Source of the DNA: JAOADN01 sp049323795
GTDB lineage: Bacteria > Pseudomonadota > Alphaproteobacteria > Rhodobacterales > Rhodobacteraceae
DNA: 64,000 nt
Assembly (NCBI GenBank): GCA_049323795.1
Contig: JBMOOH010000046.1
Coordinates: 1 to 64,000, forward strand
Reading direction: 5' to 3'
Positions within the stretch are counted from its first letter, which is position 1. The number at the start of each line of letters is the position of its first letter. Below the pieces are notes generated by a model that saw nothing but the letters and a program-made list of their open reading frames with translations, had not been told where the DNA came from and did not search any database. A program made the translations under genes and the position numbers. Positions 59,387-64,000 of this stretch are shown here, in pieces.

Positions 59387-60244
59387 ATGTCCGACCGCCT
59401 GAAAATCGCCCTCCTGCTCGCACCCGCACTGCTGGTGATCGGCGTTCTGTTCTTCGGCGGCCTCGCCATCGGGGTGGTGCGGTCCTTCAGCTACATGCCG
59501 GTGGCCGGGCTGACCGAGCCGAACCTCGATGCCTACCGCGCGGTGCTGACCTCGGGCGAGTTCCTGCGGTCGTTCCTGCTCACCTTCCACATCGCGCTGG
59601 CCTCGACCGTCATCTCGGCCGTCATCGCCATCGCGGCGGCACTGCTGCTGCGTCGGACCTTCGTGGGCCGAGGGGCGGTCAACTTTCTCTTCCAGCTCAA
59701 CCTGACTGTCCCGCACATCGTCGGCGCGGTCGGTATCCTCTACCTCTTCTCGCAGTCCGGAAGCTTCGCGCGGCTCGCCTACGCGGTCGGGCTGATCGAC
59801 GCGCCGGCCCAGTTCCCGGCGCTGATCTTCGACCCCTACGCCGTCGGGATCATCCTGCAATACGTCTGGAAGGAAGTGCCCTTCATCGGGGTCATCGTGC
59901 TCGCCCAGATGCAGGCGCTCGGCACCGATTACGAAAGCGTCGCCCGCAGCCTCGGCGCCTCCCGCTGGCAGGCGTTCCGGCACGTCCTGCTGCCGCTGAT
60001 CTTCCCCGGCGTCCTGTCGGCGAGCGTGATCGTCTTCGCCTTCACCTTCGGGGCCTACGAAATTCCGGCGCTGCTCGGTGCGAGCCAGCCGCAGGCGCTG
60101 CCGGTCCTCGCCTACAGGTCCTACACCGATGTCGATCTCGCCGCGCGTCCGCAGGCGATGGCGATGGCGGTCGTGATCGCGCTTCTGTCGGGCGGGATGC
60201 TCTGGCTCTACATGCGGGCCACCCGTGCGCGGGTGCGATCGTGA
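59387..60244 (+). CDS. ABC transporter permease 1
   Basis: A 285-residue membrane protein with six hydrophobic helices. The cytoplasmic loop is YESVARSLGASRWQAFRHVLLPLIFPGVLSA (EAA motif of binding-protein-dependent permeases). It corresponds to the first half of YnjC, which in Escherichia coli is a single fused two-domain permease; here the halves are separate genes. It lies 93 bases after the binding-protein gene. Confidence 0.92.
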   Translation: MSDRLKIALLLAPALLVIGVLFFGGLAIGVVRSFSYMPVAGLTEPNLDAYRAVLTSGEFLRSFLLTFHIALASTVISAVIAIAAALLLRRTFVGRGAVNFLFQLNLTVPHIVGAVGILYLFSQSGSFARLAYAVGLIDAPAQFPALIFDPYAVGIILQYVWKEVPFIGVIVLAQMQALGTDYESVARSLGASRWQAFRHVLLPLIFPGVLSASVIVFAFTFGAYEIPALLGASQPQALPVLAYRSYTDVDLAARPQAMAMAVVIALLSGGMLWLYMRATRARVRS

Positions 60245-60251
60245 CGAGGTC

Positions 60252-61073
60252 ATGACCCGCGATCCGGCATGGTTCCGGTCGCTCCGCGCGCTTTCGGGCG
60301 CGGTGCTGATCGTCTGGCTGGTCCTGCCGCTCGTGCCGCTCGTCCTGTGGTCCTTCGCACGCGGCTGGCGGTTCCCGAACCTCCTGCCGCAGCAATGGTC
60401 GCTTCAGGCCTGGGAGTTCGCGCTCTCCGCCCGCTCGGGCGTGCTCGACAGCCTCTGGCTCACCGTCTGGATCGCGGCGCTGACCACGGTCCTCTCGACC
60501 CTCGTCGGCGTGCCGGCGGGACGCGCGCTCAGCCTCTACCGCTTCCGCGGGAAAGAGGCGGTGGAACTGTTCATCCTCGCCCCGGTGATCGTTCCGGGCA
60601 TCGCGGCGGCCCTGGGGATACATTCGGTCTTCATCGGGCTCGGCCTGACCAACACCGTCACGGGCGTCGTCCTCGTGCACCTGATCCCCACCGTGCCCTA
60701 CATGACGCTGGTGATGGCAGGCATCTTCGCGAACCACGACCCGGCGTTCGAGCAGCAGGCGCGCAGCCTCGGCGCCTCGCCCCTCCAGACCTTCGTCCAC
60801 GTCACGCTGCCCGCGATCCTGCCGGGCCTGATCGTCGGCGGGCTCCTCGCCTTCCTCGTGTCGTGGAGCCAGTACGTGCCGACCCTCCTGATCGGCGGGG
60901 GCCGGATCATCACGCTGCCGCTTCTCCTCTTCAACTTCGCGGCCGCGGGGCGGAACGACATCACCGGGGCGATCGGGCTCATCTACATCCTGCCCGGCAT
61001 CATCATCCTTCTCTTCACCGCCCGTCACCTCTCGGGGACGAGCGGCGCGGCCGGGAACTTCGGCCGCCCATGA
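60252..61073 (+). CDS. ABC transporter permease 2
   Basis: A 273-residue membrane protein from the ATG at 60252, with GACGAGG upstream. Six helices are visible, with the EAA loop FEQQARSLGASPLQTFVHVTLPAILPGLIVGG. It corresponds to the second half of YnjC. It begins seven bases after permease 1 and overlaps the ATPase gene by four. Confidence 0.92.
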   Translation: MTRDPAWFRSLRALSGAVLIVWLVLPLVPLVLWSFARGWRFPNLLPQQWSLQAWEFALSARSGVLDSLWLTVWIAALTTVLSTLVGVPAGRALSLYRFRGKEAVELFILAPVIVPGIAAALGIHSVFIGLGLTNTVTGVVLVHLIPTVPYMTLVMAGIFANHDPAFEQQARSLGASPLQTFVHVTLPAILPGLIVGGLLAFLVSWSQYVPTLLIGGGRIITLPLLLFNFAAAGRNDITGAIGLIYILPGIIILLFTARHLSGTSGAAGNFGRP

Positions 61074-62113
61074 CGCACGTTCTCCTGCGCGAGCTGGCCA
61101 AGACCTATCCCGGCGCGACCGCAGCCGCGGTCGACCGGCTGACGCTCGACATCCCGTCGGGCGGGCTGACCGCGCTTCTCGGCCCGTCGGGATGCGGCAA
61201 GACCACTGTCCTGAAGATCATCGCCGGGCTTCTCGATCCGGAGTCCGGGGACGTCGCCTTCGACGGCAGGTCCGTCCTGCGCGAGGCACCCGAGACGCGC
61301 GGCGCGGTGATGGCGTTCCAGAACCATCTCCTCTTCCCCTACATGTCGGTCGCCGACAACGTGGGCTTCGGCCTCAGGATGCGGAAGGTGCCGAAGGCCG
61401 AGATCGCGCGCCGCGTGGCCGAGATGCTGGCGCTCGTCCGCCTGCCGGACCTCGGGCCCCGGCGGCCCTCGGAGCTTTCGGGCGGCCAGCAGCAGCGGGT
61501 CGCGCTGGCGCGGGCGCTGATCGTGAAGCCCAGGGTGCTCCTTCTCGACGAGCCGCTCTCGAACCTCGATGCGCATCTCAGGATCGAGATGCGCGACCTG
61601 ATCCGGGGGATCCAGAAGGACCTCGGAATCACGACCATCTTCGTGACGCACGACCAGGAAGAGGCGATGGTGCTGGCCGACCGGGTGGCCCTGATCCTGA
61701 ACGGGCGGCTTCGCCAGTACGACACGCCCCACGCCTTCTACCGCCGCCCTGCCGACCGCGACGTGGCGCAGTTCTTCGGGGGGCGGAACTTCCTGCGGGG
61801 CACGTCCGACGGCAGCATCTTCGACTGCGCCCTCGGACGCCTCTCGCTGCCGGTCGGCGCGGCCAGGGGGCCGGGGCTGCTGACCTTCCGCCCCGAGGCG
61901 GTCAGGATCGGCGGCAGCGGATCGAACGACCTGCCGGGCCGGGTCGAGGACCGCATCTACCTCGGCACCCAGACACGGCTGATTCTCCGCATCGGCGGAG
62001 AAAGGATCGAGGCGGCACTGCCGCCCGATCTGGCCGAGGGCATCGGTCCAGGCGACGAGGTGACCGTGAGTCTGCCGCCTCAGAGCCTCTGGGCGATATC
62101 GGAACCGCGCTGA
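61070..62113 (+). CDS. ABC transporter ATP-binding protein (YnjD-like)
   Basis: A 347-residue ATPase with Walker A GPSGCGKTT, Q-loop MAFQNHLLFPYMSVADNVGFG, signature LSGGQQQRVALARAL, Walker B VLLLDEPLSNLD and H-loop IFVTHDQEEAM. A C-terminal TOBE-like regulatory domain (LLTFRPEAVRIGGSGSNDLPG, EVTVSLPPQSLWAI) makes it longer than E. coli YnjD and more like spermidine/iron-type ATPases (PotA, FbpC). It completes the transporter. Confidence 0.94.
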   Translation: MTHVLLRELAKTYPGATAAAVDRLTLDIPSGGLTALLGPSGCGKTTVLKIIAGLLDPESGDVAFDGRSVLREAPETRGAVMAFQNHLLFPYMSVADNVGFGLRMRKVPKAEIARRVAEMLALVRLPDLGPRRPSELSGGQQQRVALARALIVKPRVLLLDEPLSNLDAHLRIEMRDLIRGIQKDLGITTIFVTHDQEEAMVLADRVALILNGRLRQYDTPHAFYRRPADRDVAQFFGGRNFLRGTSDGSIFDCALGRLSLPVGAARGPGLLTFRPEAVRIGGSGSNDLPGRVEDRIYLGTQTRLILRIGGERIEAALPPDLAEGIGPGDEVTVSLPPQSLWAISEPR

Positions 62114-62275
62114 CGGGGCGCGCGCGGTGTTCCGGGTCGCGCTGGCCGACAAGACGCATCGGGCCCCGGGCCGAACGGAAGGCGGCCCCTCTGCCGGAAC
62201 CCGGACGGAACCCGGATGCCTTGCCGCGCGTTGCGCCCGCGCATCCAAAAGGGGAGGCCCAAGGGGGCACAGGAC

Positions 62276-62530
62276 ATGGGTATCATCTGGACCATCATCA
62301 TCGGCTTCGTGGCGGGCGTTCTGGCCAAGCTCATCACGCCCGGCCGCAACGAGCCCTCGGGGTTCGTGCTGACCACAATCCTCGGGATCGTCGGGGCCGT
62401 CGTGGCGACCTACCTCGGCCAGTCGCTCGGCTGGTATGATCCGGGCGAGGGCGCGGGATTCGTCGGCGCCACCGTAGGGGCCGTCATCGTGCTTCTGGTC
62501 TGGGGCTTTGCAACCTCGCGCCGGGCGTGA
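62276..62530 (+). CDS. GlsB/YeaQ/YmgE family membrane protein
   Basis: An 84-residue protein with three hydrophobic helices. The glycine-rich pattern MGIIWTIIIGFVAGVLAKLITPGRN, then GFVLTTILGIVGAVVATYLGQ and GFVGATVGAVIVLLVWG, is that of transglycosylase-associated/YeaQ proteins, small inner-membrane proteins linked with stress responses. The start follows a GGGGG stretch. It is encoded 22 bases ahead of the YidB-like gene. Confidence 0.88.
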   Translation: MGIIWTIIIGFVAGVLAKLITPGRNEPSGFVLTTILGIVGAVVATYLGQSLGWYDPGEGAGFVGATVGAVIVLLVWGFATSRRA

Positions 62531-62552
62531 GGGCAAGGGAAGGGAGAGGATC

Positions 62553-63044
62553 ATGACAGGCAAGGGTATGCCGTCGCTGGTGGCATTGCTGGGCCTGCTC
62601 GCAGTGGCGGGCTACCAGAACCGCGACCGAATCGGCGAGATGATGCGGGCGCGCCGCGCCGGCGCTGCCGACGGGTCGCAGGACGTCGCGGACGGCGCGC
62701 CGCGCGGAGGCGGCTTTCTCGGCGAAATCGCGGATCTTTTCGGGGCCGGCCGAGGCGGCGGCACCGTCTCGGAGGGCCTGACCTCGCTTGTCGAGCGGTT
62801 CCGTACGGGCGGCCGCGGCGAGGCGGCGGACTCCTGGGTAGCGCATGGTCCGAACCGACCGATCGGCCCTGAGGACGTGGAGAGCGTCGTCGGGTCCTCG
62901 ACCGTCGAGGATCTGGCGCGGCGAACCGGCCTGTCGCGGGACGAACTGCTGCGCCGGCTTGCCTCGGTACTGCCCGATGCGGTCGACCGGCTCACGCCGG
63001 CGGGGCGGATTCCGTCGGCGGACGAGGCGGCGCGCCTTCTCTAG
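62553..63044 (+). CDS. YidB family protein (DUF937)
   Basis: A 163-residue protein starting at the ATG at 62553 after AAGGGAGAGG. The middle is Gly/Ala-rich and disordered; the C-terminal 65 residues have the YidB/DUF937 pattern (VAHGPNRPIGPEDVESVVGSSTVEDLARRTGLSRDELLRRLASVLPDAVDRLTPAG). Members are mostly of unknown role. The gene end overlaps the convergent methyltransferase gene by four bases. Confidence 0.85.
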   Translation: MTGKGMPSLVALLGLLAVAGYQNRDRIGEMMRARRAGAADGSQDVADGAPRGGGFLGEIADLFGAGRGGGTVSEGLTSLVERFRTGGRGEAADSWVAHGPNRPIGPEDVESVVGSSTVEDLARRTGLSRDELLRRLASVLPDAVDRLTPAGRIPSADEAARLL

Positions 63045-63901
63045 CGAACCGGCCCGGCACTGACGGCGGCGTAGAGCGTCAGTGCGGCGGGTACCAGAAC
63101 GTGACCGGCCTGAACGAAAGCCGCAAAGGCCTGGGCCACATCGTCCCCGATGGCCTGCCGGTCGTCATCGGTTCCGTTGTTTTCCCGCAGGATCCCCGCC
63201 GCCGGGCCGACCCGGGTGGCGAGGTCGGCGACGTCCCGAAGCCCGCCGGGCGGGGTCAGAAGGACATCGTGCACGGCGGCCTCGACTTCGGCGAGACCGG
63301 CCTTTGAAAGGATGCCTGTCGCCCGGCCGGTGTCGGCGAAGGCCATGGGCCCGGGGGCGTGCGGATCGGCTGCCGCAGGCGTGATGCCGAAGCGGGCGGC
63401 CGCAATGCGTCCCGGAATCGAGAACCACGGGTTGTGCTCCACCCGCGACCACACGACGAAAGTCAGCGTACCGCCCGGCCGGACGGCGCGGCCGATATTC
63501 CTGAAGGCGGCGACGGGATCGGAAAAGAACATCACCCCGAAGCGGGAGATCGCCCGATCGAACCGCCCAGGCGGAAACGCCTGTGTCTCGGCGTCGCAGG
63601 TCAGGAAGCCGACATGTGCCGCCCGCGCCGCGTCGGCCCGTTCCTTCGCCCGCTCGATCATCAGGGGAGAGATGTCCACCCCGAGGACCTCGCCGCTCGG
63701 TCCGACCGCCCCGGCCGCGCGAAGGGTCGAGGCGCCGGTGCCGCAGCCGATGTCGAGCACCCGCTCGCCTGCCCGGAGTCCTGCGTGCCGCAGCAGCAGG
63801 TTCAGCGGTTCCGCGAGCAGGTCGTCGATTTCGGCCTGCTGCTCAACCCAGTTGCGCCCCATATCGGCGCTCCACTGGCGGGCCTGTTCTTCGTTGCCCA
63901 T
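63041..63901 (-). CDS. Class I SAM-dependent methyltransferase
   Basis: A 286-residue methyltransferase. SAM-binding motif I is ERVLDIGCGTGASTLRAA, with GEVLGVDISPLMIERAKERA (motif II) and FDRAISRFGVMFFSDPVAAFRNIGRAVRPGGTLTFVVW (post-motifs). The N-terminus NEEQARQWSADMGRNWVEQQ and the overall layout are those of UbiE/Mg-protoporphyrin-like small-molecule methyltransferases. The ATG at 63899-63901 has better ribosome-site spacing than the one two codons upstream. The substrate is unknown. Confidence 0.9.
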   Translation of the reverse strand: MGNEEQARQWSADMGRNWVEQQAEIDDLLAEPLNLLLRHAGLRAGERVLDIGCGTGASTLRAAGAVGPSGEVLGVDISPLMIERAKERADAARAAHVGFLTCDAETQAFPPGRFDRAISRFGVMFFSDPVAAFRNIGRAVRPGGTLTFVVWSRVEHNPWFSIPGRIAAARFGITPAAADPHAPGPMAFADTGRATGILSKAGLAEVEAAVHDVLLTPPGGLRDVADLATRVGPAAGILRENNGTDDDRQAIGDDVAQAFAAFVQAGHVLVPAALTLYAAVSAGPVR

Positions 63902-64000
63902 GACCATATCCCTTCCCGTGTCCGTTCGATCCTAGCACCGCGCGCGGGCCCGGGATTGCCTGTCTGCGGCATCTGTCAGCGCCCTGCCCTGCGCGGCGGG

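Overview
The window reads as a chromosomal segment of a high-GC alphaproteobacterium, most likely a member of the Rhodobacteraceae. The evidence is the gene content (soxBDAG sarcosine oxidase, hom-glpX-recJ-tRNA-Glu order, hutF-type histidine degradation, TadE/TadG pilus proteins), the very GC-rich codon use, and a cluster of GANTC (CcrM-type) sites upstream of rpoD. No rRNA, CRISPR array or replication origin was seen.

Layout. 1-2.4 kb is a scar of decayed genes: IS256 and IS630 transposase fragments, a broken dienelactone hydrolase gene, strong palindromes and a short orphan gene. 2.4-6.5 kb holds rpoD and dnaG. 6.6-11.6 kb is the sarcosine oxidase operon soxBDAG. 11.9-18.5 kb holds five TadE/TadG-type surface pilus genes in two divergent groups on either side of a glutamate dehydrogenase gene. 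18.5-24.6 kb holds a beta-hydroxyacid dehydrogenase, a small lipoprotein, hom, glpX, recJ and tRNA-Glu.

24,568-35,083 is a genomic island inserted in the 3' end of tRNA-Glu. A 15-bp repeat of the tRNA end flanks it, and GTTAGCA motifs near both ends could be recombinase arm sites. It carries a truncated integrase, two divergent Arc-type regulators with operator-like repeats, a PH-domain membrane protein, an XRE regulator, and a three-gene restriction-modification-like operon: an adenine methylase half with the SAM motif but no NPPY, an Eco57I-like methylase with NPPY but a changed SAM motif, and a GIY-YIG/helicase fusion. A complete tyrosine recombinase, a protein resembling the C-terminal region of MgsA/RarA, and a winged-helix protein follow. 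This is the best candidate in the window for a poorly described system.

35.3-42.7 kb is one tight eight-gene catabolic operon (LacI regulator, ribose-type ABC transporter, phosphotriesterase-like hydrolase, amidotransferase-like protein, PfkB kinase, BtpA/SgcQ protein), presumably for an unusual sugar or glycoside. The regulator has no ordinary start codon. Then come an IS5 remnant, tRNA-Gln, a YhiN-type flavoprotein, a DeoR regulator, and a secreted pair (vanadium-haloperoxidase/PAP2 enzyme plus an FG-GAP/UnbV protein). 48.9-55.7 kb is the histidine utilisation cluster hutC, hutF, hutI, hutH, hutU, with no hutG. 55.8-63.9 kb has two short-chain dehydrogenases, an YnjBCD-like ABC transporter with two separate permeases, two small stress-type proteins and a SAM methyltransferase.
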